Positions 48,334 to 56,654 of a stretch of DNA of 64,000 nucleotides are shown here, one piece after another. The notes beneath the pieces were generated by a model. That model did no database searches. It was not told the DNA's origin and was given only the letters and a program-made list of their open reading frames with translations. Both the position numbers and the translations under genes were made by a program. How positions within the stretch are numbered: position 1 is the stretch's first letter; every line of letters starts with the position of its first letter. This DNA is from Gammaproteobacteria bacterium. Its GTDB lineage: Bacteria > Pseudomonadota > Gammaproteobacteria > Burkholderiales > Rhodocyclaceae. The stretch is from assembly GCA_018828385.1 (NCBI GenBank), contig JAHJVE010000004.1, positions 1-64,000 of the forward strand. The letters are read 5' to 3'.

Positions 48334-49161
48334 ATGTCTGTACAAACAACCACAGCCGCCGAAAACTACCTGAGCATCAACAACATCGAGGTCATCTACG
48401 ACCACGTGATCCTGGTGCTCAAGGGCGTGTCGCTGAACGTGCCGAAAGGCAAGATCGTCGCCCTGCTGGGCGCCAACGGGGCCGGCAAATCGACGACGCT
48501 GAAGGCGATTTCCAACCTGCTGCGGGCCGAACGCGGCGACGTGACCAAGGGTTCGGTCGAGTACAAGGGTGATCGCATCGATCAGCTGACACCGAACGAA
48601 CTGGTCAAGCGCGGCGTCATCCAAGTCATGGAAGGGCGGCATTGCTTCGGCCACCTGACCATCGAGGAAAACCTGCTGACCGGCGCCTATACGCGGAGCA
48701 TTTCGCGTGGCGAACTCAAGGACAGCCTGGAGAAGGTCTACCACTATTTCCCCCGCCTCAAGACGCGGCGCACTTCGCAGGCCGGCTACACCTCGGGCGG
48801 CGAACAGCAGATGTGCGCCATCGGCCGGGCGCTCATGGCCAAGCCGGAGATGATTCTGCTTGATGAGCCATCGATGGGTTTGGCGCCGCAGATTGTTGAG
48901 GAGATTTTCGAGATTGTTAAGGATCTGAATGGCCGCGAGAACGTGAGTTTCCTGCTGGCCGAGCAGAACACCATGGTCGCGCTGAGGTATGCCGACTTCG
49001 GGTACATCCTGGAGAACGGGCGGGTGGTCATGGAGGGGGATGCGGAGGATCTCAGGACGAATGAGGACGTTAAGGAGTTTTATCTGGGACTCAGTTCGGC
49101 CGGTAGAAAATCCTTCAAAGACGTAAAGCATTACCGTCGCCGCAAACGCTGGCTCTCCTGA
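48334..49161 (+). CDS. livF: Branched-chain-type ABC transporter ATPase (LivF-like)
   Basis: This 275-residue ATPase has Walker A GANGAGKSTT, signature TSGGEQQMCAIGRALM, Walker B MILLDEPSMGLAP, and a Q/H-loop region FLLAEQNTMVAL. A basic tail (KHYRRRKRWLS) extends beyond the usual LivF end. It is second ATPase of the importer. Confidence 0.93.
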   Translation: MSVQTTTAAENYLSINNIEVIYDHVILVLKGVSLNVPKGKIVALLGANGAGKSTTLKAISNLLRAERGDVTKGSVEYKGDRIDQLTPNELVKRGVIQVMEGRHCFGHLTIEENLLTGAYTRSISRGELKDSLEKVYHYFPRLKTRRTSQAGYTSGGEQQMCAIGRALMAKPEMILLDEPSMGLAPQIVEEIFEIVKDLNGRENVSFLLAEQNTMVALRYADFGYILENGRVVMEGDAEDLRTNEDVKEFYLGLSSAGRKSFKDVKHYRRRKRWLS

Positions 49162-49305
49162 AAGTTCGCAGTGCGGCCACCATGGCGGCGTTGTCGGCCG
49201 GCTTGTTGGCAGGAGCCAACGGCGCCGGCCTCCGCCTTGCCCTGATGGCCTACTTTGCGAACTTTGGCTTGTCCTTGCGTTGCCGCAATAAACCCAAATC
49301 TGAAA

Positions 49306-49343
49306 TGCTACGGTCAACCGGAAAAAACGGAGAAAAATGAAAT
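49306..49343 (+). repeat. Dispersed 38-bp repeat, copy 10, forming the start region of the next gene
   Basis: It reads TGCTACGGTCAACCGG, A6, CGGAG, AAAAATGAAAT. The usual GGCC has become GGAG, which serves as Shine-Dalgarno for the ATG at 49342 formed by the repeat end plus G. Confidence 0.9.
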
Positions 49344-50571
49344 GAGCTATTACGACCCGCTCGAGACCCGCGATCCGGATGAGCGCGAGGCGGACTTGAT
49401 GGACAAGCTGGCGCGCCAGGTGGCGCATGCCAAGGAAACGACGCATTACTATTTTCAGACGCTGGCCGGGGTCAATCCCTTCGAATGTGCGTCGCGCGAG
49501 GCGCTGGCCCGGCTGCCGTTGACCCGCAAGCGCGACCTGATCGAGCTGCAGAAAAAGACGCCGCCTTTCGGTGGTCTGAATTCGCTGCCGCGCGGCAAGG
49601 CCAAGCGGGTGTTCGCTTCGCCCGGGCCGATCTACGAACTGCAGGGCAAGGACATGGACCCCTGGCGCCTGGCCCGCGTGCTGTACGCCGCCGGCTTTCG
49701 CGATGGCGACCTGATCCACAACTGTTTTTCCTACCATTTCACGCCGGGCGCTTTCCTCATGGAAGGCGGCGCCCGCAAGCTCGGCTGCGCGGTTTTCCCC
49801 GGCGGTACCGGGCAGACCGAGCAGCAGGTGCAGGCCATGGTCGATCTCAAGCCGGAGGGCTATGTCGGAACGCCGTCTTTCCTGCGCATCATCGTCGAGA
49901 AGGCCGAGGAAATGGGCGCCGACATCAGTTCGCTGCGCAAGGCCTGTGTTTCCGGCGAAGCCTTGCCCGGCATCACCCGGCAGTGGCTCAAGGAGCGCGG
50001 CATTTCGGTGCGCCAGTGCTATGCGACGGCTGACATCGGCGCCATCGCCTACGAGACCGAGGCAGAAGAGGGGCTGGTCGTCGAGGAGGAAATCCTCGTC
50101 GAAATCGTTCGTCCCGGCACCGGCGATCCGGTCGAGCCGGGCGAGGTCGGCGAAGTCGTCGTCACTACCTTCAACCCCGATTACCCGCTGATCCGCTTCG
50201 CCACCGGCGACCTGTCGGCCATCATGCCCGGTCGTTCGCCCTGCGGGCGCAGCAATATCCGGCTCAAGGGCTGGATGGGCCGGGCTGACCAGACGACCAA
50301 GATCAAGGGCATGTTCGTGCACCCCGAACAGGTGGCGCAGATCGCCGCCCGCCATCCGGAAATTCACCGCATGCGCCTGGTCGTCGACAACCCCGGCGGC
50401 CAGGACCGCATGGTGCTGCATTGCGAAATCGAAGCCGGTCACGAGGCGCTGGCCAAATCCCTGGTCGATAGCCTGCGCGAAATGACCAAATTGCGCGGCG
50501 ATGTGGCATTTGTCACACCCGGGGGCTTGCCCAACGACGGAAAGGTGATCGAAGATAGCCGGATCTATTGA
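49342..50571 (+). CDS. Phenylacetate-CoA ligase-like AMP-dependent synthetase
   Basis: This 409-residue protein belongs to the PaaK-like ANL group: AGFRDGDLIHNCFSYHFTPG, FPGGTGQTEQQVQ, RFATGDLSAIM, and the hinge GRADQTTKIKGMFVHP. It is shorter than typical PaaK (about 430) and lacks the classical SSGTTG loop: at the corresponding place it reads SPGPIYELQG. The reaction may thus differ or be lost. The ligase follows the ABC importer and is probably part of the same pathway for an aromatic or related acid. Confidence 0.82.
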   Translation: MSYYDPLETRDPDEREADLMDKLARQVAHAKETTHYYFQTLAGVNPFECASREALARLPLTRKRDLIELQKKTPPFGGLNSLPRGKAKRVFASPGPIYELQGKDMDPWRLARVLYAAGFRDGDLIHNCFSYHFTPGAFLMEGGARKLGCAVFPGGTGQTEQQVQAMVDLKPEGYVGTPSFLRIIVEKAEEMGADISSLRKACVSGEALPGITRQWLKERGISVRQCYATADIGAIAYETEAEEGLVVEEEILVEIVRPGTGDPVEPGEVGEVVVTTFNPDYPLIRFATGDLSAIMPGRSPCGRSNIRLKGWMGRADQTTKIKGMFVHPEQVAQIAARHPEIHRMRLVVDNPGGQDRMVLHCEIEAGHEALAKSLVDSLREMTKLRGDVAFVTPGGLPNDGKVIEDSRIY

Positions 50572-50585
50572 GCCGGACTATTTTC

Positions 50586-51086
50586 ATGCGAATTCTCCTC
50601 GTTGTGCTGGTCAGCCTGACGCTGCCAGCCCAGGCTGCCGAGCCGGCTTTGCGGCCGTCGGCCACGCTGCTCTTCAAGCAACCGGAACTGCTCCGGACTG
50701 GCCAGTGCGTGCGCTACGAGGAGGGCGGCGACGGCTGGGTGGTGACCGATCCGGTGTTTTTCCTCAAGGGTGAAGTGCTCGCTGCCGAGGTGCGGACCCG
50801 CCACCTCGGCAAATGCCCGGTAGTCCCCGGCAAGACGCTGGAGCACTACAGTCGCGACGAATTCAACCGCCATGCCCAGGCCTTTCCGTGCGTCGCCGAG
50901 GGGGTCGCCGAGCGCGACGAACAGAGCGGTGTCGTCCGCGTTCGCGTCGCCGACTGGGAAACGCCGTATGCCAAAAAAGCGGAGAACGCCGGCCGCTTGT
51001 ACCGCGGCATGTTCATCGAGAGAAAGCTCGAAAAAGGCATGGAAATCGAGCTCGAAGCCGACTTGCTGCGGGTCTGCGACCAATAG
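50586..51086 (+). CDS. Small exported protein of unknown function
   Basis: This 166-residue protein has a signal peptide (RILLVVLVSLTLPAQA) and four cysteines in the mature part (TGQCVRY, GKCPVV, FPCVAEG, RVCDQ) that could make two disulfides. It lies 14 bp after the ligase gene. No family recognised. Confidence 0.65.
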   Translation: MRILLVVLVSLTLPAQAAEPALRPSATLLFKQPELLRTGQCVRYEEGGDGWVVTDPVFFLKGEVLAAEVRTRHLGKCPVVPGKTLEHYSRDEFNRHAQAFPCVAEGVAERDEQSGVVRVRVADWETPYAKKAENAGRLYRGMFIERKLEKGMEIELEADLLRVCDQ

Positions 51087-51167
51087 CGGCGTGACGCCCG
51101 GCGCCTGATCGGGCACACTCGCCAAAGCGCAGGTTTGCTGCGCCTATCCAGCGAAAGATCAGGCCTC

Positions 51168-51746
51168 ATGGACAAGAATATCGACGAACTGCTGGCGAAA
51201 ATCCGCGCCCTGCAGGACGAGCTCGAAGACGAATATCGCCAGACCCGCGACGAATGGCTGCAAAAAAAGATCGAGCTGGCCGAGGAATTCCAGCGCCAGC
51301 AGCGCCGCTACAAGACCGGGCTGTTCCGCTTCCTGCTGCGTACCCGCCTGCTCGTCGCGCTCACCGCGCCGCTCATCTACCTGGGCTGGATCCCCTTCCT
51401 GCTCATGGACCTTTTCGTCACCGTCTATCAGGCCATCTGCTTCCCGGTGTACCGGATTCCCAAGGTCAAGCGCTCCGAGTACCTGGTCTTCGACCGCCAG
51501 GATCTGCCCTACCTCAACATCATCGAAAAATTCAATTGCTTCTACTGTTCATACGGCAACGGCGTCGCCGCCTACGTGCGGGAAGTGGCGGCGCGCACCG
51601 AGCAGTACTGGTGCCCGATCAAGCACGCCCGCCGGGTCAAGGCGGCGCATGAGCTTTACCCGAATTTCTACGATTTCGGCGACGCCGAGGCTTACCGGCA
51701 GGGGCTCAACCGGCTGCGCCAGCAGTTCGAGGACGAGGCGCGCTGA
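51168..51746 (+). CDS. Membrane protein of unknown function with Cys-rich segment
   Basis: The 192 residues begin with a charged coiled coil (about 1-50). Two closely spaced hydrophobic segments follow (LVALTAPLIYLGWIPFLL, LFVTVYQAICFPVY), then a soluble tail with NCFYCSYGNG and EQYWCPIKHARR. The CxxC plus distant Cys could bind metal or a cofactor. The start at 51168 begins the coiled coil; an upstream start at 51135 is less likely. Unknown family. Confidence 0.65.
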   Translation: MDKNIDELLAKIRALQDELEDEYRQTRDEWLQKKIELAEEFQRQQRRYKTGLFRFLLRTRLLVALTAPLIYLGWIPFLLMDLFVTVYQAICFPVYRIPKVKRSEYLVFDRQDLPYLNIIEKFNCFYCSYGNGVAAYVREVAARTEQYWCPIKHARRVKAAHELYPNFYDFGDAEAYRQGLNRLRQQFEDEAR

Positions 51747-51758
51747 GTGGCCGGGGCT

Positions 51759-51795
51759 TGCTACGGTCAACCGGAAAAAGCGGCAATTTTGAAAT
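51759..51795 (+). repeat. Dispersed 38-bp repeat, copy 11
   Basis: It reads TGCTACGGTCAACCGG, A5, GCGGC, AATTTTGAAAT. It lies between convergent genes and is inverted relative to copy 12 on the far side of the sugar dehydrogenase gene. Confidence 0.9.
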
Positions 51796-51828
51796 TCCGT
51801 CGCCAGGCAGCGGGGCTGAAACGCCAGG

Positions 51829-52947
51829 CTAGTCAGCCACCAGCCTGAGCAGTTGCCCGTTGCTTTCGTCGGTCAGCAGGTAGATCGTGCCGTCCGGCGC
51901 CTCGCGGATATCGCGCACACGCTGGCGCAGTCCGGTCAGTAATTTTTCTTCGCGAACGACACGCGTCCCATCCAGCTCCAGTCGGGCCAGATAGTCGAAC
52001 TTCAACGAGCCGACGAGCAGGCTGCCGCGCCAGGCCTTGCCGTAGCGCTCGCTACGCACGAAGGCCAGGCCGGATGGCGCTATCGACGGCACCCAGTAAT
52101 GCAGCGGCTGCTCCATGCCGGGCTTTTTCGTCAGACCGTCGCCGATGGCGCCGCCGCCGTAGTTTTCACCATAGGTAATGACCGGCCAGCCGTAATTCTT
52201 GCCCGGCTCGGGGCGGTTTATCTCATCGCCGCCCTGCGGGCCGTGCTCGTGCATCCACAACCGGCCGTCCGGGCCGAGCGTGGCACCCTGGCTATTGCGG
52301 TGGCCGTAGCTCCAGATTTCGGGCAGCGCGCCGGGCTGTTTGACGAAAGGATTGTCGGCGGGAACGCGGCCATCCTTGCCGATGCGGATGACCTTGCCAT
52401 GATGGTTGTCGAGCTTCTGGGCGTCAGCCATGCGCGAACCGCGCTCGCCTAGGGTCAGGAAAAGCTGGCCATCGTCGGCCTCGACGATGCGGCAGCCGAA
52501 ATGCAGGCGGCTGCTGACCTTGGGCGTTTGCCGGAAGATCGTCGTGACTTTCTCGAGGCGTTTCGCGTCGTCGGAAAGGCGGGCTGCAGCGAGCGCCGTC
52601 GAATTGCCGCGACCCTGCGCCGCCGCTTCGGCGTAGCAAAAATAGATCATCCGGTTGCGGGCAAAATCGCGGTCGGCCACGACATCGAGCAAGCCGCCCT
52701 GGCCGGTCACTTCAACTGCCGGCAGACCTTCCACCGGGGCGCCGACCTTGCCGTCGGCGGCGATTACGCGCAGCCGGCCGGGACGTTCGCTGACCAGCAT
52801 CCGGCCATCGCCGATGAAGGCCAGCGCCCATGGATGCTCAAGTCCGCGGCTGACGACTTCGACGCGCAATTCGCCGCCCTGCGCCGCCAGCGGCAGCGCA
52901 AGGGCCACGAAGAGCATGGCGATTCGGCGGAGAGGGCGTTTGAGCAT
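51829..52947 (-). CDS. PQQ-dependent aldose sugar dehydrogenase (YliI/sGDH family)
   Basis: This 372-residue beta-propeller protein has a signal peptide (IAMLFVALALPLAAQGG) and the family signature LWMHEHGPQGGDEINRPEPG, followed by KNYGWPVI. Periplasmic enzymes of this group oxidise aldoses with PQQ as cofactor. The ATG at 52947 is formed at the end of repeat copy 12. A TTG start inside the repeat (52962) would add five residues. Confidence 0.9.
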   Translation of the reverse strand: MLKRPLRRIAMLFVALALPLAAQGGELRVEVVSRGLEHPWALAFIGDGRMLVSERPGRLRVIAADGKVGAPVEGLPAVEVTGQGGLLDVVADRDFARNRMIYFCYAEAAAQGRGNSTALAAARLSDDAKRLEKVTTIFRQTPKVSSRLHFGCRIVEADDGQLFLTLGERGSRMADAQKLDNHHGKVIRIGKDGRVPADNPFVKQPGALPEIWSYGHRNSQGATLGPDGRLWMHEHGPQGGDEINRPEPGKNYGWPVITYGENYGGGAIGDGLTKKPGMEQPLHYWVPSIAPSGLAFVRSERYGKAWRGSLLVGSLKFDYLARLELDGTRVVREEKLLTGLRQRVRDIREAPDGTIYLLTDESNGQLLRLVAD

Positions 52948-52982
52948 TTCAGTTTTGGCCAATATTTCCGGTTGACCGTGGG
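52946..52982 (-). repeat. Dispersed 38-bp repeat, copy 12, forming the start codon of the sugar dehydrogenase gene
   Basis: The minus strand reads TCCCACGGTCAACCGG, AAATAT, TGGCC, AAAACTGAAAT. The final AT plus G is the ATG of the downstream gene. Confidence 0.9.
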
Positions 52983-52984
52983 AA

Positions 52985-53854
52985 TCAGCCGGCGATCTTG
53001 CCGCGCCCGAACAAGCCCTTGACGGCTTCCTGCAGGTCGGCCGGGAGGACGATGACCTTGGCGTTGTCCTTCTCGCCCATGCGTTCCAGCGCGGCGATGT
53101 ACTTTTCGCCGAGCATGTAGGACATCGGCCCGGTCTTGTCGCCGATGGCGGCGGTGATGCGGCGGATCGCCTCGGCCGAGGCTTCGGCCAGCATGACCTG
53201 GGCGTTGGCGTCGCGCTTGGCCGATTCGAGCCGGGCTTCCGCCTCGAGAATGGCCGACTGCTTGGCGCCTTCCGAGCGGGTGACGACAGCCTTGCGTTCG
53301 CGCTCGGCGGCGGCCTGCATTTCCATGGCCTTCTGCATCGACTGCGAGGGCTTGATGTCCTGGATTTCCACCGACTTCACGGTCAGGCCCCAGTCGACAG
53401 CCTCGTCGGCGATGCTCTCACGCAGCCGGGCCTTGATCTTGTCGCGCGAGGAAAGCGCTTCATCGAGTTCCATTTCGCCGACGATGGAACGCAGCGTGGT
53501 CATGATCAGGTTGCGGATCGCTTCCGAAAAATCCGTCACGCCATAAACCGCCTTGACCGGATCGGTGACCTTGATGAAGGCGATGGCATTGGTCAGGATC
53601 ACCGCGTTGTCGCGGGTGATGACCTCCTGCTCCTGGACGTCGAGGATGATGTCCTTGGTCACCAGCTGGTAAGCCACCTTGTCGAGGTAAGGGATGACGA
53701 TGTTGAGGCCGGGCTTGAGCGTGCCGTGGTATTTGCCGAGCCGCTCGACGATCCATTCCTCGCCCTGCGGCACGATGCGCACGCCCTTGGCGATGGTGAC
53801 GACGACAAAGACCAGTATGGCCAGCGTGACGACGAATCCTGCATTCATATCCAT
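52985..53854 (-). CDS. qmcA: SPFH-domain stomatin-like protein (QmcA/YbbK-like)
   Basis: This 289-residue protein has an N-terminal membrane helix (VVTLAILVFVVVTIAKG), a band-7 domain starting VRIVPQGEEWIVERLGKY, then helical AEA repeats and a GLFGRGK end. It is paired with an NfeD gene 12 bp upstream, the standard stomatin-NfeD arrangement linked to membrane-domain or protease control. Confidence 0.94.
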   Translation of the reverse strand: MDMNAGFVVTLAILVFVVVTIAKGVRIVPQGEEWIVERLGKYHGTLKPGLNIVIPYLDKVAYQLVTKDIILDVQEQEVITRDNAVILTNAIAFIKVTDPVKAVYGVTDFSEAIRNLIMTTLRSIVGEMELDEALSSRDKIKARLRESIADEAVDWGLTVKSVEIQDIKPSQSMQKAMEMQAAAERERKAVVTRSEGAKQSAILEAEARLESAKRDANAQVMLAEASAEAIRRITAAIGDKTGPMSYMLGEKYIAALERMGEKDNAKVIVLPADLQEAVKGLFGRGKIAG

Positions 53855-53866
53855 TTTTCGACCTTT

Positions 53867-54307
53867 CTAAGCCTTGTCTACTTTAAGAAAACTGCCTTCC
53901 ACCGAGACCACCCTGACCCGTTCGCCAGCCGCCATGGCGCTGTCGGCGACGCAAGCCCATTCTTCCGAGCCGAGCAGCGGCCCCTGAAAGCGCACCTTGC
54001 CGCGGGCGAAAGGGGCGACGGCGCTGACCAGCAGACCGACCTCGCCAATCGCCTCGCCATCGGCCGTGCCCGAGCGGGTCTTGACGAAGCTCTGCTTGAA
54101 GACGCGGAACCAGAGGAAAACCATGGCCAGCGAGGCCAGCGTCCACGTCGCCAGCTGAGCGGTCAGCGAGAAATCGAAAGCCAGGGCGAGCAGCCCGACG
54201 AGCAGCGCGCCGAGGCCGAACCAGATGATGAAAAACGAGGGAATGGCCAGTTCGGCGAGAATCAGCACAATTCCGCCGACGACCCAGTGCCACCATTCAA
54301 GATGCAT
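53867..54307 (-). CDS. ybbJ: NfeD-family membrane protein (YbbJ-like)
   Basis: This 146-residue protein has three or four helices (WWHWVVGGIVLILAELAIPS, LGALLVGLLAL) and a C-terminal OB-fold (GEAIGEVGLLVSAVAPFARG, then RVRVVSVEGSFLKV). The ATG at 54307 has GGAGAA upstream. It is transcribed before qmcA and functions with it. Confidence 0.92.
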   Translation of the reverse strand: MHLEWWHWVVGGIVLILAELAIPSFFIIWFGLGALLVGLLALAFDFSLTAQLATWTLASLAMVFLWFRVFKQSFVKTRSGTADGEAIGEVGLLVSAVAPFARGKVRFQGPLLGSEEWACVADSAMAAGERVRVVSVEGSFLKVDKA

Positions 54308-54362
54308 GTTTTTCTCCTTTGCCCGGCGAGTATTTCGGGTTTGCCGGGCAGGGTCAAGGCGG

Positions 54363-54400
54363 ATTTCGGTTTTGGCCATTTTTTCCGGTTGACCGTAGTG
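54363..54400 (-). repeat. Dispersed 38-bp repeat, copy 13
   Basis: The minus strand reads CACTACGGTCAACCGG, A6, TGGCC, AAAACCGAAAT. It lies between the divergent NfeD and AEC genes and, with copy 12, brackets the NfeD-qmcA operon in direct orientation. Confidence 0.92.
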
Positions 54401-54440
54401 GTCGGCAAATGATGCCCATTGCAGCGATTAAAATGCGCCG

Positions 54441-55340
54441 ATGAACACCGCCCTGCTGCTCCTCCCCGATTTTGCCCTGATCCTGCTCGGCACCGCCATC
54501 CGGCGCTGGATGCACCTCGGCGACCACTTCTGGAACGGTGTCGAGAAGCTGGTCTATTTCATCCTGTTTCCGGCCCTGCTCATCAACGCCATCATCAAGA
54601 CCCGGCTCGACATCGGTTCGGCCCTGCCGCTGCTCGCCACCGCCCTCGCCGCGATGGCCGCCGGCATGGTGCTCGGGCTGATCCCCAAGCTGTTCACCCG
54701 CTTGCCGGCGCTGACCTACGCCTCGATGTTCCAGTGCGCCTACCGCTTCAATTCCTACATCGCGCTGGCCGTCGCCGGCATGCTCTTCGGTTCGCCGGGC
54801 ATCGCCACCATGGGCCTCATCGTCGGCGCCGCCGTGCCCTTCGCCAATCTGGTTTCGGTGTGGATGCTGGCCCGCCACGGCGATTCCGGCCTGTGGCGCG
54901 AAGTGGCGCGCAATCCTCTGATCTGGGGAACCGCCGCCGGCTTCCTGCTCAATCTCGCCGGCTTCGTCCCGCCGGCTCCGCTCCAGGCTTTTCTCGGACG
55001 CCTGGCCGACGCTTCCATCGCCCTCGGCCTGATCACCGTCGGCGCTGCCCTGCGCCTCGAAAACACGCCGGGCGTGCGCGGCTTTGCGCTGTGGCTGGTC
55101 GTCGTCAAACTGCTTGCCCTGCCGCTCGTGGCGATTGGCGTCGGCGGGCTGCTCGGCCTGTCAGGCCTCAATTATCAGGTGGCGGTGCTGTTCGCCGCGC
55201 TGCCCACCGCCTCATCGGCCTACATTCTCGCCATGCGCATGGGCGGCGACGGGCGCAGTGTCGCCTGGCTCATTTCGGCGACGACGCTCGCCTCGATGCT
55301 CAGCCTGCCGCTGTGGGCCGCCTGGCTGGCCGGCAGGTAA
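54441..55340 (+). CDS. AEC-family transporter (auxin efflux carrier fold)
   Basis: This 299-residue protein has ten predicted helices. Family features are KLVYFILFPALLINAIIKT and the late QVAVLFAALPTASSAYILA. Bacterial members transport malate, malonate or related organic anions; the substrate here is unknown. Its stop codon (55338-55340) abuts the stop of the convergent phaM gene with no gap. Confidence 0.9.
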   Translation: MNTALLLLPDFALILLGTAIRRWMHLGDHFWNGVEKLVYFILFPALLINAIIKTRLDIGSALPLLATALAAMAAGMVLGLIPKLFTRLPALTYASMFQCAYRFNSYIALAVAGMLFGSPGIATMGLIVGAAVPFANLVSVWMLARHGDSGLWREVARNPLIWGTAAGFLLNLAGFVPPAPLQAFLGRLADASIALGLITVGAALRLENTPGVRGFALWLVVVKLLALPLVAIGVGGLLGLSGLNYQVAVLFAALPTASSAYILAMRMGGDGRSVAWLISATTLASMLSLPLWAAWLAGR

Positions 55341-55853
55341 CTACTTCTTGGTCGCCGGGCGCCTGGCCTTGGGCTTGGCCGCTGCCTCGGTCGCCGCGGC
55401 TGCCGCAGCGGCTTCGGCGTTCTGCTGCATGTGCTCGCGCATCTGCTGCATCATCTGCCACGGCCACAGGGCGGCTTCGGACAAGGCGCTGTTTTCGGCG
55501 TGAGGCGCCGACTGCGGGGCCGGCTGGGGCGGCATCTGGAAGAAACCGGCCGGTGCTGCCGGGGCTTGCTCGGCGGCATCGGGGTTCATCGACTTGGCCG
55601 CTTCCGAAGCCATCTTGCCCATGGCCTGCACGGTGTCGACCGTGGTGCGCTGCATTTCCAGACCCTGGATGGTCATTTGCAGCATCGACAGGTTCATGCG
55701 CAGCCAGCCTTCGACGGCCTTCATGTCCTTGATGCGCTTGTCGAGCTCTTCCAGGTCGAAAGTCGGGGCGACCATGCCGGGCAGCGAGAAGCCCATGTTG
55801 CCCCACATGTTGCGCATGAAATTGAGGGGATCGTGTACCTGGTTGTCGGACAT
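55341..55853 (-). CDS. phaM: PhaM-type PHA granule-associated regulatory protein
   Basis: This 170-residue protein has the PhaM-conserved N-terminus (DPLNFMRNMWGNMGFSLPGM and DLEELDKRIKDMKAVEGWL). The C-terminus is a basic Ala/Lys/Pro-rich tail (KPKARRPATKK) that in PhaM binds DNA. PhaM activates the PHA synthase and tethers granules to the nucleoid. The start at 55853 has AGGAGAC upstream. Confidence 0.85.
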   Translation of the reverse strand: MSDNQVHDPLNFMRNMWGNMGFSLPGMVAPTFDLEELDKRIKDMKAVEGWLRMNLSMLQMTIQGLEMQRTTVDTVQAMGKMASEAAKSMNPDAAEQAPAAPAGFFQMPPQPAPQSAPHAENSALSEAALWPWQMMQQMREHMQQNAEAAAAAAATEAAAKPKARRPATKK

Positions 55854-55991
55854 CTTCGTCTCCTTGTCGTTGTATTCGGCCATCTTAAACTACTTGCGGC
55901 CGGTTTACCCTGCGCCCTCAGTCGCTTACGGAAAACATGCCCCTTCCTATGCAAAATGATAAATTAGCGCCCTGTTGAATAAGGGGCGACT

Positions 55992-56654
55992 ATGTTGAAA
56001 CTGTTGGTGGTGGAAGATCACGCGCTCGTTCGCGAAGGCCTGGTCCGGCTGCTCGGTCAGGTCGAGCCGGGCGCGCAGGTGCTGGAGGGCGCGGATTTCG
56101 AAGCGGCGCTCAATGTGCTCGATAACGAAGGCGAATTCGATCTGGTCCTGCTCGATCTGGCCTTGCCCGGGATCGACGGCTTTGCCGGTCTCGACATCCT
56201 GCGCCGGCGTTACCCGGCGATGCCGGTGGCGGTCGTCTCGGCCTTCGACGACACGCCGACGATCACCCGCGTGCTCAACCTCGGCGCCTCCGGTTTCATC
56301 CCCAAGGCCTTTTCCGGCGAGGCGCTGCTTTCGGCGGTGCGCGAGGTGCTGGCCGGCAACATCTTCCGGCCGACCGGTCCATCGGCATCGCAGCTCGATG
56401 ACATGACGCCGGTGCCGCCGACCAAAACGGGCGTCCGTCCCGACGAAATCGGTCTGACCGACAGGCAGGGCCAGGTCCTGGCGCTCATGGTGCGCGGCAT
56501 GTCAAATCGCGACATCGCCGACCAGTTGGGGCTTTCCGAGGGCACCGTCAAGATTCACGCGACGGCGGTGTTCAAGACGCTCGGCGTCAACAGCCGGACC
56601 CAGGCGCTGGTTGCCGTGGCCCGCTACGGCATCGATTTCGAAAGCGTCTTCTGA
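55992..56654 (+). CDS. NarL/LuxR-type response regulator
   Basis: This 220-residue protein has a receiver with VEDHALVREGL, phospho-acceptor in LVLLDLALPG (Asp about 55), and a Lys in FIPKAFSG. A LuxR HTH follows (LTDRQGQVLALMVRGMSNRD, IADQLGLSEGTVKIH). Its 3' end overlaps the end of the convergent kinase gene by 31 bp. The kinase is a likely partner. Confidence 0.93.
   Translation: MLKLLVVEDHALVREGLVRLLGQVEPGAQVLEGADFEAALNVLDNEGEFDLVLLDLALPGIDGFAGLDILRRRYPAMPVAVVSAFDDTPTITRVLNLGASGFIPKAFSGEALLSAVREVLAGNIFRPTGPSASQLDDMTPVPPTKTGVRPDEIGLTDRQGQVLALMVRGMSNRDIADQLGLSEGTVKIHATAVFKTLGVNSRTQALVAVARYGIDFESVF

Noticed and set aside
54308-54379. TTG start of the NfeD gene within repeat copy 13
   Set aside because: The ATG at 54307 has a good ribosome-binding site (GGAGAA) directly upstream and begins the membrane segment. 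The longer frame is just repeat sequence that happens to be open.
31619-54400. Repeats bracketing single genes as integron attC sites
   Set aside because: The conserved core does not fit the attC core patterns GTTRRRY/RYYYAAC, the elements lack the long imperfect palindrome, the genes lie in both orientations, and no integrase is present.
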